Shown: positions 28,772-37,735 of the stretch, one piece after another
Layout of the letters: each line of letters starts with the position of its first letter
How positions within the stretch are numbered: position 1 is the first letter of the stretch
From: Pseudomonas sp. P8_229
GTDB lineage: Bacteria > Pseudomonadota > Gammaproteobacteria > Pseudomonadales > Pseudomonadaceae
Direction of reading: 5' to 3'
NCBI RefSeq assembly: GCF_034008635.1
Contig: NZ_CP125378.1
Coordinates: 462,501 to 526,500 of the forward strand
Length of the DNA: 64,000 nt
Translations under genes and position numbers: made by a program
Notes under the pieces: model-generated
The model's database searches: none
Seen by the model: only the letters and a program-made list of their open reading frames with translations
What the model was told of the DNA's origin: nothing

Positions 28772-30376
28772 TCAGCGCGCAGCCTCCGGTTTATAGCCCA
28801 GCCGCAACCCGCCCCAATGCCGGCCCTTGACCATGATCGGCACCGACAAGTCATGCATCAGCTCTCCAGTGTCGCGGGTGTAAGTCTGCAACAGCACCGC
28901 TTGCTGATGACTCCCGCAGCGGATACCGGTGCGGTCGGCGAACTTGCGTTTGGTGCGGTTACCCACGGTGTCGACCCGCTCGTCACCGGTCAACGGCTGG
29001 CTGAACGCCAGATTGTGCGTCGGCACATAACCCTGCTGCGTACAGGCGATGGCGAACACCAACCCTTCGTGGCGCGGCAGCAACGGCTCCTGAATCGCTG
29101 GCAGCACCTGATCGGTGTAGCGGTCGAAACGGGTTTGAAACTTCGCCGGTTGCGTCCCCGGAATCGGCTGGTACTGGCGGTCGAATAGATCGTCGAGACT
29201 GATCCGGCCCTGCTCGACATCGGCTTCGAATCGCGCCGCAATCTGGCTCGCCCCCTCACGCGCCAGGTCATAGACGCGCTGGTGGTAGTCATCCAGACCG
29301 ACTTCGGCCAGCCGCTCGCTGATGGTTTCCGCCTGACCTTCCATCTGCACGGCAGCTTCGGCCAGGCGTCGGGTCTGTTGATCGCTGATCGCCAGATCGC
29401 TGCGCATCTGCTCGATAGCCTTGAACAGACTGTCGAGTTGCTCACGGTTGGTTTGCGCACCACGGGCAATTTCGCCGACCTGACTTTCCACCCCGGCGGC
29501 CAACCGGGCGATGTTTTCCAGATGTTGACCGGTGGTTTCCACCTGCTCGACGCCAGTCTGCAGATCATTGGACAGCTCGCGGATTTGCTCCACCACTTGC
29601 GCCGTGCGTTGCTGAATATCGGCGACCATCTCCCCGACTTCGCCAGTCGCCGACGCCGTGCGCGCCGCCAAACCACGCACCTCATCCGCCACCACCGCAA
29701 AACCGCGGCCATGCTCACCCGCTCGCGCCGCTTCAATCGCCGCGTTCAGCGCCAGCAGATTGGTCTGGCTGGCGATGGATTGAATCACCAGCGTCACCCG
29801 CTGAATGTCGTCGCTGCGCAGGCTCAGGGCTTCGATCAGCTCACGGCTGGCGTTTGCGCGCTGACTGAGTTGATGCATGCGCGCAATCGAATCCACCAGT
29901 TCGGTGCGCCCCGCCGCGCTGCTGTGGTGCGCTTCACTGGCAGCGTCCAGCGCTTCGCGGCTGAGCTGCGAGGTGGCGTGTTCGGTGGCGATCATCACTT
30001 CGGCGTTGCTGACAATCTGCGCCGCCGCGTCGAGCTGCGATTCGAGTTTGCTGGCCAGTTGCTTGACGGAAAATGCCACGCCCGCAGCTGACAGCGCGTT
30101 ATGACTGGTGGTGTAGGAAAGGTCGCGAGTGAGTTCGGAAATGGCACTGCCGGCCTCGACCGGTGCAGTATCGGCGACCGTGCGGGAACGCAGGCGTGGT
30201 AGCCAGACAATCAGCACCGCCAGCGGCAGACCGATGTACAACGACCACTCACCCAGCGTCATGCCGACGAGCAACAGCATCAGGGCGACACTTTGCAGGG
30301 TCGGAGCGATCCAGCGGTTTTTCGGCAACAGCACTGGTGCAGGCAGAGCCCCAACCAGAGATCCATCTCTCGTCAT
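28772..30376 (-). CDS. Methyl-accepting chemotaxis protein with C-terminal sensory-like domain
   Basis: The 534-residue protein has two adjacent N-terminal membrane helices (about residues 24-60) with almost no periplasmic loop, no obvious HAMP, then an MCP signalling coiled coil whose tip reads [40 protein letters not shown]. The last ~140 residues form a further domain ([55 protein letters not shown]). So the sensing module is apparently cytoplasmic and downstream of the signalling tip. It should couple to CheA/CheW; the ligand is unknown. Confidence 0.9.
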   Translation of the reverse strand: MTRDGSLVGALPAPVLLPKNRWIAPTLQSVALMLLLVGMTLGEWSLYIGLPLAVLIVWLPRLRSRTVADTAPVEAGSAISELTRDLSYTTSHNALSAAGVAFSVKQLASKLESQLDAAAQIVSNAEVMIATEHATSQLSREALDAASEAHHSSAAGRTELVDSIARMHQLSQRANASRELIEALSLRSDDIQRVTLVIQSIASQTNLLALNAAIEAARAGEHGRGFAVVADEVRGLAARTASATGEVGEMVADIQQRTAQVVEQIRELSNDLQTGVEQVETTGQHLENIARLAAGVESQVGEIARGAQTNREQLDSLFKAIEQMRSDLAISDQQTRRLAEAAVQMEGQAETISERLAEVGLDDYHQRVYDLAREGASQIAARFEADVEQGRISLDDLFDRQYQPIPGTQPAKFQTRFDRYTDQVLPAIQEPLLPRHEGLVFAIACTQQGYVPTHNLAFSQPLTGDERVDTVGNRTKRKFADRTGIRCGSHQQAVLLQTYTRDTGELMHDLSVPIMVKGRHWGGLRLGYKPEAAR

Positions 30377-30513
30377 ATCAACACCCCACGCATGTTCTCA
30401 TTGTTGTATCCGCATTAAACGCCACTACATGGCCATTATCTATGGTCCATTAGTCGTGGGGCTTGCAGCAGGTCAATGGAACGGCGCGCGAAATATCGCA
30501 GACGAACAAATGC

Positions 30514-30566
30514 AAAGATCGCAGCCTCGTCAGCTCGTGTGGGAGCTGGCGAAGGCTGCGATCTTT
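30514..30566. repeat. Palindromic repeat of the GATCGCAGCCT type
   Basis: AAAGATCGCAGCCT and AGGCTGCGATCTTT pair over 14 bp, with an inner CAGCTC/GAGCTG stem, giving a near-continuous hairpin between the DksA2-like gene and the chemoreceptor gene. A half copy forms the 3' end of the ArsR-like gene at 4076. Confidence 0.8.
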
Positions 30567-30602
30567 TCGGGGCAACCCACATTCATGGGTTACCGCACAG
30601 AA

Positions 30603-31007
30603 TCAGGCCTGACGCTGGTGCTTGTCGATCTGCTCATGACGCTCTTGAGCTTCGATGCAGTACTTGGTGGTCGGGCTGATCAGCAGGCGTTTCAGGCCAA
30701 TGGCCTCGCCGCTGTCGTCGCACCAGCCAAAGCTGTCTTCCTTGATGCGCTCAAGGGCTTGTTCCAGTTGCGGCAGCATGCGCTGGTCGCGATCGATCGC
30801 GTTGACCAGCCAGGTGCGCTCTTCTTCAACCGAAGCCGCGTCCGCCGGGTCGGCCGGGGTGTCCAGGCTTTCGATGGCGATACGGTTTTGCTCAATGCGC
30901 TCGTGGGTTTCGACTTTCATGTTCTGCAGCAGCTCAGTGAAGAAAGCGTGCTGCTCGGCATTCATGTAGTCATCTGCCGGCATGGCCAGCAACTTGTCCT
31001 TTGTCAT
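30603..31007 (-). CDS. dksA2: DksA2-like RNA polymerase-binding protein
   Basis: The 134-residue protein has the length of P. aeruginosa DksA2. The coiled-coil tip motif DPADAA (DxxDxA, needed for action in the polymerase secondary channel) is near residue 53. The zinc-finger region keeps only two cysteines (WCDDSGEAIGLKRLL...KYCIEAQ), so the four-cysteine zinc site of DksA is absent, as in DksA2. Such proteins act with ppGpp at promoters when zinc is short. The ATG at 31007 gives the family start. No Zur box was seen. It could also be another DksA paralogue. Confidence 0.75.
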   Translation of the reverse strand: MTKDKLLAMPADDYMNAEQHAFFTELLQNMKVETHERIEQNRIAIESLDTPADPADAASVEEERTWLVNAIDRDQRMLPQLEQALERIKEDSFGWCDDSGEAIGLKRLLISPTTKYCIEAQERHEQIDKHQRQA

Positions 31008-31395
31008 TGATATCTCTATAAAAAAACGTGCATTAAGGCGAATTAGGGAGCGTTCCGGCGAACCGTGTCCGGTCGACGAAAAGGCATCGTTTATTGCAAA
31101 CGCCACCCGGCACTCAATTTACGAAGGGGCGGCAGTCTAAGGCCCGTTTGAGGCCTCAGCAACTGTAAATACTGGGAATTTGTCCGACAACACCCGTAAA
31201 CAGCTCTGAAACAGGCGTCATGGCGGTCATCGGAGTGCGTTTATAGCAAGAAATTCAGTCGAGCGGCTGTATATAGATGACAAACGGCTAACCCAGCGGC
31301 AGTTGGTCGCATTTTTTCGGCCATGCAGCCCGCGCAGTGCATCGTTTCAGCAAAGCAGACCCGCAAAAGCCCCCTAATATCAGAGCAAACCAACA

Positions 31396-31429
31396 CCCCG
31401 TGGCGAGGGCTTGCCCCCTCGCCACGGGG
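31396..31429. repeat. GTGGCGAGGG-type inverted repeat
   Basis: CCCCGTGGCGAGGG and CCCTCGCCACGGGG form a perfect 14-bp stem, 26 bp before the RpiR-type gene. It shares the arm GTGGCGAGGG with the larger composite palindromes at 52376, 56760 and 60802. Confidence 0.75.
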
Positions 31430-31455
31430 TGATCAATTTGCCAAAAGGACTTCCC

Positions 31456-32364
31456 ATGCCCCGCCCCGATCTGCCGGCCAACGACGAGCGTCCCCTCGCC
31501 AGCCCCCCGATCAATGCCGAGCGTCTGCTGCAACTGATCACCGACGAATACGACACCCTGCCGCGCCAACTCAAGCGCATCGCCAGCTACATGAGCCAGC
31601 AAAGCGACCGGATCATGGTCGATCGCATCAGCGACATCGCCCGTGAATGCGAAGTGCACCCGTCCGCCATCGTGCGCTTCTCGCAGCGCTTCGGCTTCAG
31701 CGGCTTCAGCGAAATGCAGGCGCTGTTCCGCACCGCCTACACCCACAAAGCCTCACCGGTGCAGAACTACCAGCAACGCATCCGCAGCATGATCGCCAAC
31801 CAGTCGCAGCCAGCCAGCGACAGCGACCTCGCCCGCGAATGCATCGACGCCACCCGCTCCGGCATCGAACGCCTGGGCCGCGAACTCGACGACGTCGCGT
31901 TCGAAAAAGCCGTCGACCTGATCGTCAACGCCGACAACATCTATGTCGTCGGCGTGCGCCGCTCCTTCGCCGTCGCCGATTACCTCGTTTACAACTTGCA
32001 ACACACTCACAAGCGCATTCACCTGGTGTCCGGCCTCGGCGGCAGCTATCGAGAGCAGATGCGCAGCGTGAGTAGCGGTGATCTGGTGATCGCCATCAGC
32101 TTCACCCCCTACGCCAGGGAAACCCAACACTGCCTGCGCTACGCCCGCCAGCAACAGGCGAAAACCCTGGTCCTCACCGACAGCCACCTCTCGCCACTGG
32201 CCAGAAACGCCAACAGCCTGTTGCTGGTGAATGAGGGGAGCGCGCTGGCGTTTCGCTCGCTGAGCGCGACGCTGTGTTTGTGTCAGGCGTTGTTCGTGGC
32301 GGTGGCGTATCGGCTGGAATTGAATGTGGATGAGATTCACGAACAAGCGGGATTTGAGGATTAA
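31456..32364 (+). CDS. MurR/RpiR-family transcriptional regulator
   Basis: The 302-residue protein has an N-terminal RpiR helix-turn-helix (LPRQLKRIASYMSQQSDRIMVDRISDIARECEVHPSAIVRFSQRFGFSGFSEMQALFR) and a C-terminal SIS sugar-phosphate-binding domain (VYVVGVRRSFAVADYLVYNL; GDLVIAISFTPYARETQ). Such regulators answer to phosphorylated sugars or inositol intermediates. No sugar genes lie next to it, so its target is elsewhere. The ATG at 31456 follows AAAAGGAC, a good site. Confidence 0.9.
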   Translation: MPRPDLPANDERPLASPPINAERLLQLITDEYDTLPRQLKRIASYMSQQSDRIMVDRISDIARECEVHPSAIVRFSQRFGFSGFSEMQALFRTAYTHKASPVQNYQQRIRSMIANQSQPASDSDLARECIDATRSGIERLGRELDDVAFEKAVDLIVNADNIYVVGVRRSFAVADYLVYNLQHTHKRIHLVSGLGGSYREQMRSVSSGDLVIAISFTPYARETQHCLRYARQQQAKTLVLTDSHLSPLARNANSLLLVNEGSALAFRSLSATLCLCQALFVAVAYRLELNVDEIHEQAGFED

Positions 32365-32408
32365 AGGCTGGCGAGTTCTGCTTGGTGACTCGCCAGCACC
32401 TGAACCTG

Positions 32409-33791
32409 TCAGTGTTGGGGCGGCGCTGCAGCAGGCGGTGCCACCTGATCCAGATTTGGATATCCGTCCAAATGGTATGTTTCTTTTAGCGGCGCTGGAT
32501 ACTTCCTTGGATCCGCCGTTTTGAAAGTACCGCTGGAGTCCTTGGCGGCGTTCGAATCCAGCAACGACTCGATGCTGTAATTGATCCCTCGGTATCCAAT
32601 CGCAACCGGTTGGGCAAATGCCTGTCGCAACTTTACGCCCAGCGCAGACGACCTGACCACTGACCCCGTGACACCCGGTAAATCCGGTGCGATCTGATCC
32701 ACCTGTTGACGCATTTGCGCATTAACTTGCACCAGTTCAGCCTCTACCTTGTCGATCTCCGTTTGCTGGCTCGCCGTCACGGGCGGCGTCGCAGGTTTGT
32801 CGGCAGGCTTAGGCTGTTCAGGTTTGGCTGGGGCCCCAGCCGTGGCTACCGTGTCATCTGCGACACGAACCTTGCCAGCCCCCTCTCCCGCATTACTATC
32901 GGGAGCGGCTGTTGGAGCCGGAGCAACAGCTTGGCCTTGAGCCGGTTTGCGCAGCTTGGCAAGTTGATCCTCCAGGCTTTTCTTTTTGTCACTGAGTTCG
33001 ACCATGGAAAGGGTCAGTGTCGAAAATGACGCACTCATCCCATCTTGCGCCGAAACTGTCACGTCAATGGAACGGGTCAGATAAACATCCGTCACGAACA
33101 CCAGAATCGGGCCCGATCCATCCGAATTTTTGGAATGGGTCGACTGTAATGCCTTCGCAGCATCACGCATCCATTGCCGGTCAGTAACGCTGTAGCGCGT
33201 ACGGGCCACATCATCGAATCTGCGCCTTCCCTCCAGATAAGTGACACCGTAGGTTTCTCCCGAAGGAACCGAGTAAGAAACACTGTATTGCGAGCGTCGA
33301 CCGAATCCGAACAACGCCCCGATAGCACTGCTGGTGACATTGACTCCTACATCACTTTCAGCAAGAGAAGCGAACGTGAACCCGGGAAATGCCACCAGAC
33401 TGTTGATGACCCTGTTGTGAACCGTCAGAGGCAGTGCCTTCCTGGTACTGACAGGGCCGTTGGTTGTGCCGTCATCATAGGTATCGGTGGACTCGAACGT
33501 TACGGTCGGCGCCGAGCGATACAACGCTTCGCTCATATCGATATGATCAATCTTTATAGATCCCAACACATAATCAGATGTTCTAAGCTTCTGACCTGCT
33601 GAAGTAGCGCGTGCAATGAACACATCACCAACCTCAAAGTGGGCACGCGGCGGATAAATAGCCTGAATACCCAGTTGCTCAGTATTGGTTGACCAGTTCT
33701 CGGCCACCACCCCGGGAGTCGGCTTCGAACTGCCGCATCCAGCCAATCCCGCTCCCACCAGACACAAAACCAAATGTTTGGACGCTTTCAT
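32409..33791 (-). CDS. Large hypothetical lipoprotein
   Basis: The 460-residue protein has a lipoprotein signal (MKASKHLVLCLVGAGLAGCGSS; lipobox LAGC, Cys19). The mature part has a beta-rich N-terminal half, then a coiled-coil segment (SDKKKSLEDQLAKLRKPAQG), a Pro/Ala/Lys-rich linker (about residues 290-340) and a second coiled coil (TEIDKVEAELVQVNAQMRQQVDQI). The layout suggests an envelope scaffold crossing the periplasm. I do not recognise a family. The start has a long GGAGGGAGGG ribosome site. Confidence 0.8.
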   Translation of the reverse strand: MKASKHLVLCLVGAGLAGCGSSKPTPGVVAENWSTNTEQLGIQAIYPPRAHFEVGDVFIARATSAGQKLRTSDYVLGSIKIDHIDMSEALYRSAPTVTFESTDTYDDGTTNGPVSTRKALPLTVHNRVINSLVAFPGFTFASLAESDVGVNVTSSAIGALFGFGRRSQYSVSYSVPSGETYGVTYLEGRRRFDDVARTRYSVTDRQWMRDAAKALQSTHSKNSDGSGPILVFVTDVYLTRSIDVTVSAQDGMSASFSTLTLSMVELSDKKKSLEDQLAKLRKPAQGQAVAPAPTAAPDSNAGEGAGKVRVADDTVATAGAPAKPEQPKPADKPATPPVTASQQTEIDKVEAELVQVNAQMRQQVDQIAPDLPGVTGSVVRSSALGVKLRQAFAQPVAIGYRGINYSIESLLDSNAAKDSSGTFKTADPRKYPAPLKETYHLDGYPNLDQVAPPAAAPPQH

Positions 33792-34154
33792 GCATTTGAC
33801 CCTCCCTCCAGTTTCGACTGCACGAGCTGCGACACCGAATGCGCACAGGTCGGCGCCTCAACGATCTAGGGTTCGTGGACTGCAAGGGAGTAATACAAAC
33901 GAGTACTGAATCAGAGGGCCTGAACTCGTTTACCTTTTCCGTCCCTGGTCGATGCTGGCATTTTGACTATAGACCCACCCAAACACCCCGCAAGGCCGTC
34001 AAAGCCTTTATTTTCGGGTGTTTCATGGGTGTTACACGATCTGTATCAACGTCATTACGATCAAGCGAGCAAGCCAACCCAGTAGTCAACCAACAACTTT
34101 TACCGCTACATTCGACGTCCATCGCCTGCTCATGACTTGCCAAAGGAGTTGCAC
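33792..34154. other. Intergenic region with a nested hairpin, no gene seen
   Basis: The region is less GC-rich and holds a nested dyad: AAACACCC (33981) with GGGTGTTT (34016) outside, AAGGC with GCCTT inside. It could be a terminator for an unannotated small RNA, but no promoter was identified. Nothing else is supported. Confidence 0.35.
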
Positions 34155-34760
34155 ATGAAGCTGATCGGAATGCTCGACTCACCCTATGTGCGCCGCGTGG
34201 CTATCTCCGCCAAACGCCTAGGCATCGACCTCGAACACCAGTCGGTCTCGGTATTCCGCCACTTCGAGCAATTCCAGCAGATCAACCCGGTGGTCAAGGC
34301 GCCTTCACTGATCCTCGACGACGGCGTGGTGCTGATGGACTCCACCCTTATCCTCGACTACCTCGAAGCCTGCGCCGGCAAAAGCCTGCTGCCCGCCGAC
34401 CTCAAACAGCGCGCCCACGCCCTGCGCCTGATCGGCCTCAGCCTCGCTGCCTGCGAAAAAGCCGTGCAGCTCTACTACGAGCGCAACCTGCGCCCGGCCG
34501 ACATTCAATATCAACCGTGGGTCGAACGCGTCGAAGGCCAACTCGCCGCCGCGTTCACCGCCCTCGAACAGGAACTGGAAAAAACCGGCCTGCCCACCGA
34601 CGGCACCCTCACCCAGGCTGGCATCAGCCTCGCCGTCGCCTGGAGCTTCACCGGCCTCGTCGTCCCCGACCAGATCGACACCCGCCGCTACCCAAACATC
34701 GCCCAATACACCGCGTACGCCGAAACCCTCGAAGCGTTCGTCAGCACCCCGATGACCTGA
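34155..34760 (+). CDS. Glutathione S-transferase family protein
   Basis: The 201-residue protein starts with a thioredoxin-like GST domain (MKLIGMLDSPYVRRVAISAKRLGIDLEHQSVSVFRHFEQFQQINPVVKAPSLILDDGVVLMDSTLILDYLE); the Ser in LDSPYVRR is at the catalytic position of bacterial GSTs and VKAPSL carries the cis-proline. A helical C-terminal domain follows. The substrate is unknown. CAAAGGAGTTGCAC precedes the ATG. It ends two bases before the AlkC-type gene, so the two are probably cotranscribed. Confidence 0.9.
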   Translation: MKLIGMLDSPYVRRVAISAKRLGIDLEHQSVSVFRHFEQFQQINPVVKAPSLILDDGVVLMDSTLILDYLEACAGKSLLPADLKQRAHALRLIGLSLAACEKAVQLYYERNLRPADIQYQPWVERVEGQLAAAFTALEQELEKTGLPTDGTLTQAGISLAVAWSFTGLVVPDQIDTRRYPNIAQYTAYAETLEAFVSTPMT

Positions 34761-34762
34761 CC

Positions 34763-35869
34763 ATGAGCACCACCGACACCGCCACCCCGGCGTTAAAGGA
34801 AATCTTCAACGCCGAGCGTCTGCAACACATCGCCAGCGAAATGAGCGCCGTGTACCCGGCGTTCAAGGCCAAGGCGTTTCTCAAACATGCCAACAACGGG
34901 CTTGCCGAACTGTCGGTGATGCAACGCATGGCCCGCGTCAGCGAAAGCCTGCACGCCGTGCTGCCACTGGACTACGAAGATTCCTTACATGTGTTACGTG
35001 AACTCGCGCCAAGGCTGAATAGCGGATTCGTCAGCATGTGCCTGCCGCACTACGTCGCCAGCTACGGCGGCCACGCGTTCGACACCTCGATGCAAGCGCT
35101 GAAATACTTCACCGCCTTCGGCTCCTCCGAATTCGCCATCCGCCACTTCCTGCGCAGCGACCTCGAACGCTCGCTGGAACTGATACACGACTGGACCCAG
35201 GACGAAAACCACCACGTCCGTCGCCTGGCCAGCGAAGGCAGCCGCCCTCGCCTGCCCTGGTCGTTTCGCTTGGAAGCAGTGCAGGCCAATCCGCAATTGG
35301 CCGCCGGGATACTGGATCGGTTGAAGGCGGACGAGAGTCTGTACGTGCGCAAGTCCGTGGCGAACCACCTGAATGACGTGACCAAGGAGCATCCGGAGTG
35401 GGTGCTGGACACGATTGAAGGTTGGTCGCTGGAGAACAAGCACACGGCGTGGATTGCCAAGCATGCGTTGCGCAGTTTGATCAAACAGGGGGATTTAAGG
35501 GCGCTGACGGTGATTGGCGCTGGGACCAAGGCTGAGGTTGAGTTGTTGGATGTGCGGGTTGAGCCGGCGGTGGTGAGGTTGGGTGAGGCGATTACATTGT
35601 CGTTTACGGTGAAGTCGACAGTGGCGCATGAGCAGCGGTTGGTGATTGATTATGCGATTGACTATGTGAAGGCGAATGGCGGGGTTTCGGGGAAGGTTTT
35701 CAAGTTGAAGACGGTGGTGTTGGAGGGGTTTGGGGAGGTGGTTGTGGGGAGGCGGCAGGTGATTAGGGATTTTACGACGCGGAAGCATTTTGTGGGGCGG
35801 CATGGGGTGCGGGTGATGGTTAATGGGGAGGTTTTAGGTAGTGCTGCGTTTGAGATCGTTGCTGGATGA
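34763..35869 (+). CDS. AlkC-type DNA glycosylase (alkylation repair)
   Basis: The 368-residue protein has helical ALK/HEAT repeats in the first ~240 residues (ALKEIFNAERLQHIASEMSAVYPAFKAKAFLKHA; HHVRRLASEGSRPRLPWSFRLEAVQANP; LYVRKSVANHLNDVTKEHPEWVLDT) and an immunoglobulin-like C-terminal domain (from VELLDVRVEPAVVRLGEAITL). That combination marks AlkC, which excises N3-methylated bases such as 3-methylcytosine and 3-methyladenine without base flipping. Codon use changes sharply: the first half prefers C-ending codons, the last ~180 codons G- and T-ending ones (GTG, TTG, GGG). It follows the GST gene by two bases. Confidence 0.88.
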   Translation: MSTTDTATPALKEIFNAERLQHIASEMSAVYPAFKAKAFLKHANNGLAELSVMQRMARVSESLHAVLPLDYEDSLHVLRELAPRLNSGFVSMCLPHYVASYGGHAFDTSMQALKYFTAFGSSEFAIRHFLRSDLERSLELIHDWTQDENHHVRRLASEGSRPRLPWSFRLEAVQANPQLAAGILDRLKADESLYVRKSVANHLNDVTKEHPEWVLDTIEGWSLENKHTAWIAKHALRSLIKQGDLRALTVIGAGTKAEVELLDVRVEPAVVRLGEAITLSFTVKSTVAHEQRLVIDYAIDYVKANGGVSGKVFKLKTVVLEGFGEVVVGRRQVIRDFTTRKHFVGRHGVRVMVNGEVLGSAAFEIVAG

Positions 35870-36019
35870 GGTCTCGGGGGGATTCATTGATCTGGTAGTA
35901 CTCGGACTGATGGGGAATTACGGATGGGGCTGCTTTCGACCAGAAGCAGGCATTCGAGAATCGTGCGCTCGCAGTCATGTTATGGTTAGAAACTGAAAGG
36001 TAACGTACGAAAATCAAAC

Positions 36020-36310
36020 ATGGATCTGGTTCAGCTCGCACCTGCGACATATCACACTACGGACGACTACTGGCATCTTCTTCGCGCAGGAGATGGCTCA
36101 ATCTATCTCCTCGTCAACTGCGAGGCGTCTTTTGTGAGTTACGAATGCCTGATTAAGCTCGACGATGAGGAATTACGTGACTACCGAGGCTTAGGCTGGC
36201 TATCCATTCAGCACCTGGCTAACCGAATCAATTACTTTGTCGATGATTACAATGGCCGCCGGATCACGGGCCCTTTGCTCGAAGCAGCCATTCAGGCTTC
36301 GAAGCTCTAA
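36020..36310 (+). CDS. Small hypothetical protein
   Basis: A 96-residue soluble acidic protein (TTDDYWHLLRAGDGSIYLLVNCEASFVSYECLIKLDDEELRDYRGLGWLSIQHLANRINYF). It has lower GC than the core genes and lies at the start of the effector island. No family recognised; the ribosome site is weak, so the start is uncertain. Confidence 0.6.
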   Translation: MDLVQLAPATYHTTDDYWHLLRAGDGSIYLLVNCEASFVSYECLIKLDDEELRDYRGLGWLSIQHLANRINYFVDDYNGRRITGPLLEAAIQASKL

Positions 36311-36395
36311 GCATCCCTAGTGGACAACAATAAAGCGCCCAGCAGTGCAACCGTCGCTTTCATCACAGAAAGATCCATTCAGGTAAGTGTCACGA

Positions 36396-37059
36396 CTACC
36401 AACTTCCATATGGAATGCCGAATTTTTCGATATACCGCTTGGCCTTTTCACTGACGGGATAAGCGTACCGCCCTTCGTTCTTACCTTGGCTCGGCCCCAG
36501 TGGCTCAATTTCGGCCTGTGCACGCGCGACTTTGACCGGGTGATGACATGAGTCTCTTACCCAAACCTGCACGACACCGCCGGGAGCCAGGCCGAGATAG
36601 ACCGAGGCCATGAATCTTGCCTCCTGGTCCGGTGTTTGCGGGCAGCGCTGATTAACGGACGACACCATCAACTGCCTGGCCTCTTCTGGAATATCTACCC
36701 ATGCTTGCCAAGTTTTCTGCTCGGCGATTGATTGCCAACGGCCCCAGATGCGAACAGGTAAATCTGCACCCACCACTCTCTTTCCGCTGCCACCTACCCC
36801 ACCTGTCCACCCTCGGGCGGACTCCGTTCCATCTCCAGGCTCCCCCCCCCCCCGCAGCGGTGCCACCGCCGGTTTTGTAGAAAATCCTGCCGTTAATGTC
36901 TTGAACAGAACTGTCCTCTACCCAAGTTTTCATGTAGTCAGGTTCAGTGAACGCCAATTCCCACCATTCGGATTTAGGATCGCCTTTGGCTGAAAGTGGA
37001 TCAGTGGTTTGGCATCCTGCGAGCAGCAATACGCATAGCAGCGCTATGACCTGCTTCAT
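36396..37059 (-). pseudogene. DUF2931 lipoprotein B, frameshifted at a 12-G run
   Basis: The first part (from the ATG at 37059) encodes a lipoprotein signal (MKQVIALLCVLLLAGCQTT) and ~45 more residues, up to a run of twelve G on the coding strand (36842-36853). The rest of the protein (EPGDGTESARGWTGG ... YIEKFGIPYGSW) continues in the other frame to 36396. It is a close paralogue of the intact gene just upstream and would have the same length if the run had eleven (or fourteen) G. It may be a phase-variable gene in the off state, a true pseudogene, or a homopolymer sequencing error. Probable role: outer-membrane-anchored immunity protein. Confidence 0.8.
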
Positions 37060-37078
37060 GGGCTGGCGGACCGACGGT

Positions 37079-37735
37079 TTACCAACTCCCATAAGGGACG
37101 CCGTACTTCTCGACATACAGCTTCGCCTTTTCACTCACCGGATAGGCATAGCGACCACCGTTTTTCCCTTGCTGTGCACCTAACGGCTCAATCTCGCCTT
37201 GGCCACGAGCAACCTTGATCGGGTTTCGACATGAATCTTTTACCCAAGCCTGTAGAACACCGCCAGGGGCGAGACCAACGTAAAGAGACGCCATGAAGCG
37301 AGCAGTTTTATCCGGTGTTTCCGGACAGCGTTGATGCGTGGATGTCACCATCAACCGCCTGGCTTCTTCCGGAATATCAATGAACCCGCGATAGGTCTTC
37401 TGCTCTGTGATGGACTGCCAGCGTACGGAAATGCGTTTTGGAAGCTCAGCCCCCGTGACTGGCATTCCTGAGCCAGTCACTGCTCCCCAGCCTCGAGCCG
37501 ATTCGGTCGAGATGTCGGGCTCTCCTGAAGCGGCAGTGCGTTTGCCTGCTTTGAAAGATACTTTGTCATTGACGTCTTGAACGGAGCTGTCCTCCACCCA
37601 GACTTTCATGTAGTTCGGCTCAACGAACACCAATTCCCACGACGAATATTTAGGGTCATTTTCACCGGTTTCGGCACCTCCTGTTTGGCATCCCGCCAAC
37701 AGTAGAACACCTAGCAGAGCAATCATCGCTTTCAT
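37079..37735 (-). CDS. DUF2931 lipoprotein A (probable effector immunity)
   Basis: The 218-residue protein has a lipoprotein signal (MKAMIALLGVLLLAGCQTG; Cys17) and a DUF2931-type body (ELVFVEPNYMKVWVEDSSVQDVN; DIPEEARRLMVTSTHQRCPETPDKTARFMASLYVGLAPGGVLQAWVKD). Its ATG shares one base with the stop of the effector gene (TAATG), so the pair is translationally coupled. Position and periplasmic lipoprotein type fit the immunity proteins of T6SS phospholipases; that role is inferred. It is duplicated by the frameshifted copy 19 bases downstream. Confidence 0.8.
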   Translation of the reverse strand: MKAMIALLGVLLLAGCQTGGAETGENDPKYSSWELVFVEPNYMKVWVEDSSVQDVNDKVSFKAGKRTAASGEPDISTESARGWGAVTGSGMPVTGAELPKRISVRWQSITEQKTYRGFIDIPEEARRLMVTSTHQRCPETPDKTARFMASLYVGLAPGGVLQAWVKDSCRNPIKVARGQGEIEPLGAQQGKNGGRYAYPVSEKAKLYVEKYGVPYGSW

